Below are positions 1 through 6,463 of a DNA stretch of 25,139 bases, one piece after another. The position numbers and the translations under genes were made by a program. The notes beneath the pieces are model-generated. The model was not told where the DNA came from and searched no databases. It saw only the letters and a program-made list of their open reading frames with translations. The DNA is from a virus: the IMG/VR virus record IMGVR_UViG_3300027777_000018, positions 1-25,139 of that record; one strand, 5' to 3'. Within the stretch, counting starts at the first letter, position 1. Every line of letters begins with the position of its first letter.

Positions 1-99
1 ACATTCCTTGCGATTGGCGAGCAAATCGGAAACATGGTTTTTGGAGTTGACAAAGCCAATGAATCCATCAAGTTAATGAATGAACAGATGGCTCGGACA
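1..99. repeat. Terminal direct repeat, left copy (circular closure)
   Basis: These 99 bases are identical to the last 99 bases of the window. The tape-measure frame that starts at 24714 continues in phase through the repeat into 1-1059, so the overlap marks a circular or circularly permuted molecule. An odd length of 99 is what a k-mer overlap from a short-read assembler gives, so it is probably an assembly signature of circularity and not a biological terminal repeat. Confidence 0.95.
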
Positions 100-1059
100 G
101 ATGAAATTTCCAAACTTCTATTTGCTTCAAAGGCAAATACAGAATCCGACATGGCCGCGCTTCAAAAGAAGAATGACGACTATGGAAAGAGTTCAGATCA
201 AATTGCATCGGAACTCTTTGTTGCAAATAGAAAAAAAGAAATTGAAGGCATCAGATTAAAAATGAATGCAGAAGTTGCGGCTAAAGCCGTTGCAATGGGG
301 AAAGAAGAAAATGCAGATGGCCCGGTGCTTTATGAAACGCGAACATTGCAATCAGATGGAACATCAATACTTATAAAGCAACATAGGGAACTGCTTCACA
401 CACAAGAACAAATCGATAAAGAAACCGAGCGCGGCTATAATTTTGCAAAGAGTGCTGCTGCTTCTGCTATTGCTAATATTTCTTCCGAAACTCAGGCATA
501 TAATGATCTACAAAAAATAAACCAAGATAATTTGTTGGCGACACAACAATTTAACTCCGAACGAGATGCAATCTTAAATTCTTACGATGCTGAAGAATCG
601 GCTCAAGAGCAGATAAATAAACTCACGGACAAAGCAAATGAATCGTTAATGACCGCCCGCGATGCGGAATTAGAAAGACTAAGTAATTTAGATGGAATTA
701 CAGCTTCAATGCTTAGTCAAGGCATTGCCGCGTGGGATCTTGAAGCAGCGGGTAAAGCAAACGCAAAAATAATTGAAGAACAATTAAGCGCCCAAGAAGA
801 ACTCTCCAAGGCCAACATGGGAGTGAACGAAGCGGGCGCAAACTTAGACGCGGCACAATCCAACCGAACCGCCAGCGCGACCAGCGTCGACACCGCGCTC
901 GGGTCGATCAAGATTCAAGGCGTAACTGACTTCTCGAAATCGAAAGAGATTGAGAAAGCGCAGCAGGCTCTTGCGGCTGCGCAGACCACAGTGACAAATA
1001 CCAAAGCCATCGCAGACGGAATTGCGAAACTCGTTCAAATTAACGGAGGCACGCCATGA
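1..1059 (+). CDS. Tape measure protein, 3' part (starts at 24714)
   Basis: Continuation of the gene that begins at 24714 on the circle; base 1 is the first base of codon 110. The rest of the protein is polar, alanine-, glutamate-, lysine- and asparagine-rich and almost certainly long alpha-helix or coiled coil, with heptad-like runs from about residue 129 to 450, typical of tape measures. Codon use is AT-rich in the first 700 bases and more GC-rich near the 3' end, so the gene may be a mosaic. The stop TGA overlaps the ATG of the next gene (ATGA at 1056-1059). Function rests on gene order and composition, since no catalytic domain (for example a lytic transglycosylase) is visible. Confidence 0.75.
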   Translation, partial: TFLAIGEQIGNMVFGVDKANESIKLMNEQMARTDEISKLLFASKANTESDMAALQKKNDDYGKSSDQIASELFVANRKKEIEGIRLKMNAEVAAKAVAMGKEENADGPVLYETRTLQSDGTSILIKQHRELLHTQEQIDKETERGYNFAKSAAASAIANISSETQAYNDLQKINQDNLLATQQFNSERDAILNSYDAEESAQEQINKLTDKANESLMTARDAELERLSNLDGITASMLSQGIAAWDLEAAGKANAKIIEEQLSAQEELSKANMGVNEAGANLDAAQSNRTASATSVDTALGSIKIQGVTDFSKSKEIEKAQQALAAAQTTVTNTKAIADGIAKLVQINGGTP

Positions 1060-1934
1060 GTATTACTTGGGAACAGAAAAGCAGGACGGCAACTTATGAT
1101 CGAGGGCGATGGACTGGTTCCACAACTTTTCTATGTTATAACGCAGATGCTTCAATAACAATAAATGAACTTAGAAATAGTGCTGTTTTGTCTTTTGGCG
1201 GTGGTGCGGATGGAACAATGGCAAATCTTATGTCTTTTACAGGGGCATCATTTACGCCATTAGATGGCTCAGATAAGTTTTGGAGTGCAACTCTTAATTT
1301 TGAATCTTCTCTGTCCATCGATGGAGCGTCCGCAGAAACACAAGATGTCTTGCAAGAAAAACAAATCGGATTCACTTCCATCGAAGTCAACGCGCAATCA
1401 AATATTAAAGAGGTCTGGAGGACGGGAGCGACTCTTCCATCAACTGATGCCTACAAATCTGCTCCAGAGTTAAAAAACATTTTAGGCGAGAAAGTCGACA
1501 GCGCAGGCGATCCGATTTCGCATGTTCAAGGCGTTTTGAATATCAGCGTGCGCAATGTCCGAATTGGGCGACCGAATTATCTTGCGTATGCAAACACAAT
1601 TGGAAAAAGGAACAGCTCGGCATATACTTTTTATGGAAATTTTGGTGGTTCATCAAATCTTGTTTGCCCGTCGGGTTCACTTTTATTCGACGGCGCAACC
1701 TCGAGCCGCATTGGCCCGAATCAATACGAAGTCAATTTCTCGTTCACGCTTGATACACAGACTTTTCATTTAGTGCAGGTTCCGCTACGCAACGGCGACG
1801 GCACTTGCGTGGGCGCACCAAAAACTTCAGGCACTGCTCTTTCTGAATCTAATCCTTGGCATGCCACCGTCGTTTACTGGAAGCAACCATTTCCTAACAC
1901 TGATTCATTTTCAGGACTTGGCGTAGTAACTTAA
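1056..1934 (+). CDS. Putative tail protein downstream of tape measure
   Basis: A 292-residue protein beginning MSITWEQ, with no signal peptide or membrane segment. It is rich in Ser, Thr, Asn and Gly with many beta-type stretches, as in distal tail or baseplate proteins. Its position directly after the tape measure is where lambda-like phages keep minor tail and distal tail proteins, so a tail-tip role is inferred. The start overlaps the previous stop as ATGA and has a good Shine-Dalgarno (GGAGG at 1045-1049, six bases before ATG). Codon use is AT-rich compared with the replication genes. I do not recognise the family. Confidence 0.65.
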   Translation: MSITWEQKSRTATYDRGRWTGSTTFLCYNADASITINELRNSAVLSFGGGADGTMANLMSFTGASFTPLDGSDKFWSATLNFESSLSIDGASAETQDVLQEKQIGFTSIEVNAQSNIKEVWRTGATLPSTDAYKSAPELKNILGEKVDSAGDPISHVQGVLNISVRNVRIGRPNYLAYANTIGKRNSSAYTFYGNFGGSSNLVCPSGSLLFDGATSSRIGPNQYEVNFSFTLDTQTFHLVQVPLRNGDGTCVGAPKTSGTALSESNPWHATVVYWKQPFPNTDSFSGLGVVT

Positions 1935-2422
1935 TGAATATTAAGCCGAACATTGATGGTTCATTTGGCCCATTCTCTCAACGAGGATTTAAGAAACTTA
2001 CGGACAAAGTCAACGAGAAAAAACAGAACGATTTGCGCAAAAATGCGCCGCAAGTATTCAATGTATTTCTTGCAATGATCACAGCGAACACGGTCATCAT
2101 CACTGGTCGCCGCTGGCGTTACGCATGGGAACAAGCGGAGCAATACACCGACACGATTCAAAAGTTTCAGACCAGGGCTGGTAGCACAATCAATAGCGCG
2201 AATACGCTTATCTATGCATACAACACGGTCGAGGCATTGCAGCAGACAAGCGGAACAAAGGACGGCCCGGGGCTAACGCACGCAAGCATCCCGAGCGGCT
2301 TCACATTGCAGCCGATTGCCACTGGCACTGTCGTGCTGATGCACGCTTCGATCAATGCGACAGACGGATCGCAAGCGTTCTCATTCTGCGTCTCCAACGC
2401 CATTGATGGTACATGTACATAA
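1934..2422 (+). CDS. Putative minor tail protein with RWRYAWE motif
   Basis: A 162-residue protein coupled to the previous gene by TAATG. The middle carries a TGRRWRYAWEQAE segment, and the C-terminal half a small Gly/Pro/Ser-rich, probably beta-structured part (SGFTLQPIATGTVVLMHAS, then ...AIDGTC at the end). From memory, short proteins combining an RW(K/R)YAW segment with an SGF..QPI..G..VV.MH segment are frequent among tail genes of planctomycete prophages and uncultured aquatic phages; a profile search would be needed to confirm. No enzymatic motif is visible. The role is inferred from position in the tail operon. Confidence 0.6.
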   Translation: MNIKPNIDGSFGPFSQRGFKKLTDKVNEKKQNDLRKNAPQVFNVFLAMITANTVIITGRRWRYAWEQAEQYTDTIQKFQTRAGSTINSANTLIYAYNTVEALQQTSGTKDGPGLTHASIPSGFTLQPIATGTVVLMHASINATDGSQAFSFCVSNAIDGTCT

Positions 2423-2694
2423 TGGCTCCTCCAAAGAAGCCATCTCTGACACCGCTGCAAACGACTGTGCTTTGCGGGCAACTGATCAGCATCCTGATCG
2501 CCTTGGGTCTTTATGTGTCGTCGCTCGGCGAGAAGAACGCAGTGCTGACACGCATCGCAGAGGACACAAAACAACTGACCGTGACGGCAGCGGAACTAAC
2601 CAAGGCCGTCATACACGGTCAAGCAATAGATGAAAAGCACACTGAAGCCATCGCCGCGTTGGCGTTGAAAATTGATCGGATGAACTCGAAATAA
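2422..2694 (+). CDS. Small single-pass membrane protein, holin-like candidate
   Basis: A 90-residue protein (MAPPKKPSLTPLQ...) with one predicted transmembrane helix at about residues 13-34 and a polar, probably coiled-coil tail of about 55 residues (ending KIDRMNSK). The start shares bases with the preceding stop (TAATG at 2420-2424); an in-frame ATG nine bases earlier (2413) would add only three residues. Together with the next two small membrane ORFs it forms a cluster in the usual place for lysis genes, after the tail genes. A holin, pinholin or i-spanin-type role is plausible, but size and topology are the only evidence. Confidence 0.6.
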   Translation: MAPPKKPSLTPLQTTVLCGQLISILIALGLYVSSLGEKNAVLTRIAEDTKQLTVTAAELTKAVIHGQAIDEKHTEAIAALALKIDRMNSK

Positions 2695-2704
2695 TGGAGG
2701 ACTT

Positions 2705-2830
2705 ATGGAATTTCTTTCTCACGCTCTCGGTACTACTTTCTTTGGCTGCCTGCTACTTTTGGTGGGTTGGCTTGCGGGTTCGATCTTCGGATTCAACGAG
2801 GTCAAAGCCAAGTGGTTCGACAAGCGATAA
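2705..2830 (+). CDS. 41-residue membrane miniprotein, holin-like candidate
   Basis: A 41-codon ORF (MEFLSHALGTTFFG..., ending AKWFDKR) with one hydrophobic helix at about residues 8-29 and a short basic tail. It has the strongest Shine-Dalgarno of this cluster, GGAGG at 2696-2700, four bases before ATG. A competing ORF in another frame, 2694-2921 (75 residues), starts by TAATG overlap with the previous gene and also has an N-terminal hydrophobic stretch, but runs on through the start of the next, well supported gene. I prefer the 41-residue frame because of its ribosome site and compact end. A role in lysis is inferred only from size and neighbours. Confidence 0.5.
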   Translation: MEFLSHALGTTFFGCLLLLVGWLAGSIFGFNEVKAKWFDKR

Positions 2831-3318
2831 TCCTCGTCGCCCTCACAGCGGGCTGCTCGGCGAGCAGGGAGATTGCCTCCAGCAGCGCAAACGCCGCAAA
2901 CGCAGCACACTCAATCTCTGAGCGGAGTGCGTTCATCATTACGCACTCCGCTCAACCCGAGATTGTGGCCGCAGCCGTCACCATTAAAGCAGACGCGGCT
3001 GTCGTCTTGCATGAAACAAACCAAATTTCTGTGGCCGTCTCAGGCGTGAAAGACATCGTGCCGTATTGGGCGACGCTATTGCAGTGGGGTCTAGGAGCCG
3101 TCGTGGCGGTCGCGCTGGTGGTGCTGCTGTGGCAGACAGGCATCGGGACTGCTATTCGTGTCGCCATCGGGTGGATCCCGCGCCGCGTGCAGAACGAAGC
3201 TGACCTAGCGCGGCAAGCGATGTCGAGTGAAGACCCGACAACTGTCCGCGAACTCATCGCCGCCAAGCGGGCGGCGTCTCCGTTGTTCAACGCCGCATTC
3301 AAGGAGTCGGCGAAATGA
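2812..3318 (+). CDS. Lipoprotein with internal TM helix, possible unimolecular spanin
   Basis: A 168-residue protein read from GTG at 2812; an upstream in-frame ATG at 2767 would give 183 residues but leaves the signal sequence internal. From the GTG start the N-terminus is a short basic, hydrophobic signal ending in a lipobox-like L-T-A-G-C with Cys15. An Ala/Ser/Asn-rich stretch and a polar region follow, then a strong transmembrane helix at about residues 87-107, and a 60-residue polar tail. A lipid anchor in the outer membrane plus one inner-membrane helix is the layout of unimolecular spanins, which fuse the two membranes in the last step of lysis of diderm hosts. The long cytoplasmic tail is unusual for that family, so the function is a hypothesis. 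The start overlaps the 3' end of the 41-residue ORF by 19 bases. Confidence 0.6.
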   Translation: MVRQAIILVALTAGCSASREIASSSANAANAAHSISERSAFIITHSAQPEIVAAAVTIKADAAVVLHETNQISVAVSGVKDIVPYWATLLQWGLGAVVAVALVVLLWQTGIGTAIRVAIGWIPRRVQNEADLARQAMSSEDPTTVRELIAAKRAASPLFNAAFKESAK

Positions 3319-4250
3319 GTCTGATGCTTGCGGGATGTTGCCTATCAAATACATGTTGTGTTTGCTCTTCCGTAAACACAGCCTATGACGATTCATTGCC
3401 GTCGACTATTAGTTGCGCGGTCGCTGGCAATATAGGCGTGAATGGATTTAGTTATGTCGGAATGACATTATATAAAACTGGTTTGTGTACTTACGAAACA
3501 TACATAGGCGACTTAACTGATTGCGATCAATATCCGTTTTATATGCAATACAATTTTGCCGCAGCGGGATTAAATGTAGATTTTAGAAATGATATTTATG
3601 ATACAACTTGTAATGGAGATTCATGCGGCCTCAGCAATTCAGGACCTACTCCACATCCAGGTGTTGGTTCTTGCGTTGGAACTGAAGTCATTGCTGTATT
3701 TGTTAAAGTGACGAAGACATATAATCCGTGCGCGTGTTGGCAAGCACAAGTAATATTTGAACATAAATTCACAAATAGATGCGGCGATGATTGCACTTGG
3801 ACTACGCGCACCGATTGCACTAATTACCCATACACGCGCAGCGGGTACACCAACCATATTGCAACTGATAAAAATATGTTGGTCTTAAAAAAAACTAACG
3901 ATTCAATAGGTTATCTTGCAATTAGCAATGTAAACGCACAAGAAATATTTGTTGGTGGAGATGCGACACATTGCCCTAGTAGTTCCGACATAAATAATTT
4001 ATGCGGAGAATCGGACGCTGGAGCATTAACAACATTGGCAGGCAGCGGGATATTGGTTGCAAATTCTCCGTCCGTTTTGCTTGGAAATTATACGATGGGA
4101 AATATCACTCCAGCGTGTACTTCGTATTCAACTAGTGCGACATCATTAACACGATCGGCAATCGGAAGTAGTGACTATAAAAATTGCACTACGGCAGGCG
4201 ATACTATTCCTGCTCTTGTAGTCAACATCACAAATTTGACCATCTCATGA
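3315..4250 (+). CDS. Cysteine-rich protein, possible tail-tip or receptor-binding protein
   Basis: A 311-residue protein starting by ATGA overlap. It has 20 cysteines, five of them within the first 17 residues (CC, CC, C), and is otherwise rich in Thr, Asn, Tyr, Ser and Gly, with aromatic-polar beta-type composition. Base composition is clearly more AT-rich than the flanking genes, which often marks rapidly exchanged host-recognition genes. No domain is recognised. It may be a disulfide- or metal-stabilised tail-tip protein; the neighbouring gene is also cysteine-rich and the pair may act together. The first residues (LAGC) resemble a lipobox but the preceding segment is too short to be a signal peptide. 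Confidence 0.6.
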   Translation: MSLMLAGCCLSNTCCVCSSVNTAYDDSLPSTISCAVAGNIGVNGFSYVGMTLYKTGLCTYETYIGDLTDCDQYPFYMQYNFAAAGLNVDFRNDIYDTTCNGDSCGLSNSGPTPHPGVGSCVGTEVIAVFVKVTKTYNPCACWQAQVIFEHKFTNRCGDDCTWTTRTDCTNYPYTRSGYTNHIATDKNMLVLKKTNDSIGYLAISNVNAQEIFVGGDATHCPSSSDINNLCGESDAGALTTLAGSGILVANSPSVLLGNYTMGNITPACTSYSTSATSLTRSAIGSSDYKNCTTAGDTIPALVVNITNLTIS

Positions 4251-4762
4251 AAATCTGCGACCACTGGCAGGATTGCGGCGTGCAGGGCGGTGGATGTTGC
4301 GCCGCTAAACATTACGAAAAGCCGTCTATCGGGATGTGCACTACAAATTGCAAGCACCGAGTGATAGACGGAGTTGCGCAAGCGATGATGAAAAGCGAAC
4401 CGCAAGCGCGGACACAGATTGAACTTGCTAGGCAATACGCCCGCGCCGAACTGACGCACGCAACGCAAGGCCCAGCGAGCGAAGCGGACGCGGCGGCGCG
4501 ACTTGCGATCTGCATGGCGTGCGAGCATCGAGCCGTCGAATACAAGGGCATGACCGATGCAGGCGGCGTTGGGTGGTGCACCAAGTGCGGCTGCGGAAAC
4601 AACCCGCGTGCGATGCTTACGGTGAAGGTCACACTAGCGGGCGTTGAATGCCCGCTCGCCAAGTGGGGCAAGGTCGACGGCACTGGCGCAACGGTCGCCA
4701 GCGCGGTGGACGCGGTGGCGGGCGTGGCGCGCTCAATTATTTTTAAAGCCACAGGGTTATAG
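4247..4762 (+). CDS. Zinc-ribbon-like protein with CPLAKW motif
   Basis: A 171-residue protein starting by ATGA overlap with the previous gene (an in-frame ATG at 4184 lies inside that gene and is not needed). It has two cysteine clusters: an N-terminal one (Cys4, 10, 17, 18, 31, 35) and a C-terminal one with the order CMAC (89-92), CTKCGC (111-116) and ECPLAKW (134-140). The C-terminal spacing matches a small family of phage and bacterial proteins with CxxC...CxxCGC...CPxxKW, probably a zinc-binding fold. It is the last gene of the structural operon, followed by a terminator-like hairpin. Biochemical role unknown. Confidence 0.65.
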   Translation: MKICDHWQDCGVQGGGCCAAKHYEKPSIGMCTTNCKHRVIDGVAQAMMKSEPQARTQIELARQYARAELTHATQGPASEADAAARLAICMACEHRAVEYKGMTDAGGVGWCTKCGCGNNPRAMLTVKVTLAGVECPLAKWGKVDGTGATVASAVDAVAGVARSIIFKATGL

Positions 4763-4787
4763 AGCACACTAGATGTTGTGGTTTTTT
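4749..4787 (+). terminator. Putative rho-independent terminator after structural operon
   Basis: A CCACA arm (4749-4753) can pair with TGTGG (4777-4781), directly followed by six T residues (4782-4787). The stem is only five base pairs with a 23-base loop, so it is a weak terminator by energy, but it sits exactly at the junction between the long structural operon and the integrase gene. Confidence 0.4.
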
Positions 4788-4807
4788 CTTATCCACACAC
4801 AGCCTGA

Positions 4808-4855
4808 TCTATTTAATTAAAAATAGAATTTCGGTAGTTGCCTATAATTCAAAGA
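4808..4855 (+). promoter_or_regulatory. Putative integrase promoter and operator
   Basis: The 93-base gap before int is AT-rich and contains a perfect inverted repeat, TCTATTT / AAATAGA (4808-4814 and 4821-4827, spacer AATTAA), and a perfect -10 hexamer TATAAT at 4843-4848. No good -35 is present at 17 bases, and the repeat lies where a repressor or activator would bind. The first base of the int ATG (4855) is seven bases after the -10 element, so a leaderless transcript is possible. A TTATCCACA (DnaA-box consensus) lies nearby at 4789-4797. Confidence 0.45.
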
Positions 4856-6264
4856 TGCCGAGGGTTGCATTGAAACTTCATAATTTTGTGCGCAATGTAT
4901 GGTTCAACCGCTTGCGTCCTGCGTATCGTAGACCGCCAATTATGGTGTTAACTTTTACCGATGAAATCCTTGCTTGGCAAATGTGGCTTGTAGACCAGCA
5001 ATCTTATGAGCCAGCGCACGCCAAACTCGCTGCCCGATGGGCAGGCAGGTGGGTTGAACATGCGAACAATGAACTCACTCCCGCGAGTTGCGTCGCGTGG
5101 CTTTCGGACATGTGCCGCGAAACCAAACTAGCACCGCAGACTATTAGAAATCGCATGAGTTTATGCAGGCAGTTCAGTGGTTGGTTGGTTGTTCAGGGTC
5201 GTTTAAATACAAATCCTTGGTTGTCGATAAGCGCTCCGCGTGGTCGCGCTGGCGTTGGCGCAGACGCAATGACGCAAGACGATGTGAACAGACTGATCGC
5301 CGCCGCAGAGCGGGCTGCACTGAGTAACGATGGTCGACAGCGCAACAACTCTAAAACCCGAGCAACGCTTTATAGACTTTTAAACGGAACAGGAATGAGA
5401 TACGGAGAATGGAAATCGCAGCAGTGGGTAGACATCGATCTCAACAAACAACAGTTGACGGTGACTAAAGACAAGTCCCGGCGCCGAGACTCGATCCCGA
5501 TTTCCGAAAGCGTCGTGCGCACATTGCGAGCGTGGCGCAAAACATCCAAGGGCGAACTGGTCTTTGAAAAGTATCCGACAATGAAGGGACTTGAGACCGA
5601 TCTCAAATCTTGCGGAATCACAGGCCGCGGAAAGTTTCATCGGCTACGCGTTGGGTTTATTACAAGCGCGTATGACCAAGGAATTCGACCAGAACTAATT
5701 TCGCGGCTGGCGCGACACAAAGATATCTCTCAAACCAACCGCTATTTCCGTGCGAAAGATGATCATTTGAAAAGCAGCATCGAAACTATTTCACAAATCG
5801 GGATGGAATTATCCCCTGAGCCTATTGACACGCGAGAAAAATCCTGCTCTAGTCGGAGTGTGTTCAAGCCCTCTACTAAAAATGCAGCGAATGATCGTGG
5901 TTCTGAGGGCAATGGGCTTGAACACTCTTACCTTCGGAATCACGATCATCCACTGCAATCAGATTTTGTAAATGGGCGGTGGGGGACTCGAACCCTCACC
6001 CCGATTGACAGTCTGATCCAAACGCTTGGCAATCTAGCCGAGCAGCTAAGGATTCAGAATGAGCAGCAAGGACGCATCGTGGCAGAACAGAGCAGAGGAC
6101 ATCGTGTTGGCAATGGATCGCCTGAGCGGGTTGGCCGCACGGATCGAGGCGACCAAACCCGAGCAGGCAAGGCAGTTGAGAATGGGAGCGATGGCGATCC
6201 GATTGGTCATCGCCTGTCGGCTCGGAGATGTAATCCGTCTCCTAGATCCAGTCGCAGAGGCTGA
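4855..6264 (+). CDS. int: Tyrosine recombinase (phage integrase)
   Basis: Site-specific recombinase that joins attP to attB. The SAM-like core-binding domain spans about residues 32-125 and the catalytic domain about 138-312. All active-site residues are visible: Arg182 (in MRYGEW), Lys205, His262 and Arg265 (HRLR), His288 (ARHKD) and the nucleophile Tyr297 (NRYF). The start is uncertain: ATG 4855 would be leaderless, ATG 4942 (residue 30) also gives a normal N-terminus; neither has a Shine-Dalgarno. The recombinase fold ends near residue 315. The remaining 150 or so codons run through repeats, through a tRNA-like sequence (giving the tell-tale peptide WGTRTLTP) and 206 bases into the next gene, so this tail is probably not a conserved domain. 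If attP is where I place it, the true C-terminus after integration is set by host DNA. Confidence 0.9.
   Translation: MPRVALKLHNFVRNVWFNRLRPAYRRPPIMVLTFTDEILAWQMWLVDQQSYEPAHAKLAARWAGRWVEHANNELTPASCVAWLSDMCRETKLAPQTIRNRMSLCRQFSGWLVVQGRLNTNPWLSISAPRGRAGVGADAMTQDDVNRLIAAAERAALSNDGRQRNNSKTRATLYRLLNGTGMRYGEWKSQQWVDIDLNKQQLTVTKDKSRRRDSIPISESVVRTLRAWRKTSKGELVFEKYPTMKGLETDLKSCGITGRGKFHRLRVGFITSAYDQGIRPELISRLARHKDISQTNRYFRAKDDHLKSSIETISQIGMELSPEPIDTREKSCSSRSVFKPSTKNAANDRGSEGNGLEHSYLRNHDHPLQSDFVNGRWGTRTLTPIDSLIQTLGNLAEQLRIQNEQQGRIVAEQSRGHRVGNGSPERVGRTDRGDQTRAGKAVENGSDGDPIGHRLSARRCNPSPRSSRRG
5860..5949. repeat. Interleaved inverted repeats at the 3' end of int (pseudoknot-like)
   Basis: Repeat A: GTGTTCAAGCCC (5860-5871) is perfectly complementary to GGGCTTGAACAC (5914-5925). 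Repeat B: the 19 bases at 5891-5909 pair with 5931-5949 over their full length, with 16 Watson-Crick and three G-T pairs; the outer nine (ATGATCGTG/CACGATCAT) are perfect. The order is A, B, A', B', so they interleave: in RNA this is an H-type pseudoknot topology; in DNA it gives two symmetric sites typical of recombinase arm sites. The element lies between the recombinase domain and the candidate attP core. Confidence 0.75.
5973..5997 (-). other. tRNA 3'-end-like sequence, candidate attP core
   Basis: Read on the minus strand this is a T-arm and 3' acceptor strand: stem GAGGG, loop TTCGAGT, stem CCCCC, acceptor strand ACCGCCC and discriminator A. No 5' acceptor half (GGGCGGT) or complete cloverleaf can be made with the upstream minus-strand sequence, so it is not a functional tRNA gene. 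A partial tRNA 3' end next to an integrase is the classic attP signature; crossover with a host tRNA gene would restore the tRNA. The identity block may extend to about 6010 (towards an anticodon-loop-like CTGTCAA on the minus strand), but which tRNA is targeted cannot be told. Confidence 0.65.
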
Positions 6265-6463
6265 TCCCTCGAGCGTGATGGCTGCCTGTGAAGCCATCCT
6301 CCAAGGCGATCGACCCAAGACAAAGGAGATCCCGCTGGTCTCGCTTGGGCAGGGCGACATGGTGCGCGAGATCCTTGAGCGTGACCTTGTGAGCGAAGTG
6401 CAGAAGTCGTCGTTGATGCAGCGTGCTGTGTTGGCGTGGCGACAGATGCGAGGTGCAGCATGA
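6059..6463 (+). CDS. Hypothetical protein after integrase
   Basis: A 134-residue, mainly alpha-helical protein (MSSKDASWQNRAEDI..., ending RQMRGAA) with no recognised domain, signal or membrane segment. The start has a well-placed Shine-Dalgarno, AAGGA at 6048-6052 with six bases to ATG, the same spacing as three other block-leading genes in this genome. It overlaps the out-of-frame 3' tail of int by 206 bases, which argues that the int tail is the non-essential one. It heads the recombination module, with ATGA overlap to the RecE-like gene, so an accessory role in recombination or its regulation is possible. Confidence 0.65.
   Translation: MSSKDASWQNRAEDIVLAMDRLSGLAARIEATKPEQARQLRMGAMAIRLVIACRLGDVIRLLDPVAEADPSSVMAACEAILQGDRPKTKEIPLVSLGQGDMVREILERDLVSEVQKSSLMQRAVLAWRQMRGAA

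Noticed and set aside
2694-2921. 75-codon frame with N-terminal hydrophobic stretch, starting by TAATG overlap
   Set aside because: It overlaps both the 41-codon ORF with the better ribosome site and the strongly coding lipoprotein gene; its C-terminal half looks like an out-of-frame shadow. It is kept only as an alternative.
3315-3340. Lipoprotein signal (LAGC) at the start of the cysteine-rich protein
   Set aside because: Only seven residues precede the cysteine and none is basic, so it cannot serve as a signal peptide.
5973-6060. A complete tRNA gene on the minus strand
   Set aside because: The T-arm and 3' acceptor strand are good, but the variable region would be too short and no matching 5' acceptor half or D-arm exists; it is a partial tRNA of the attachment-site type.
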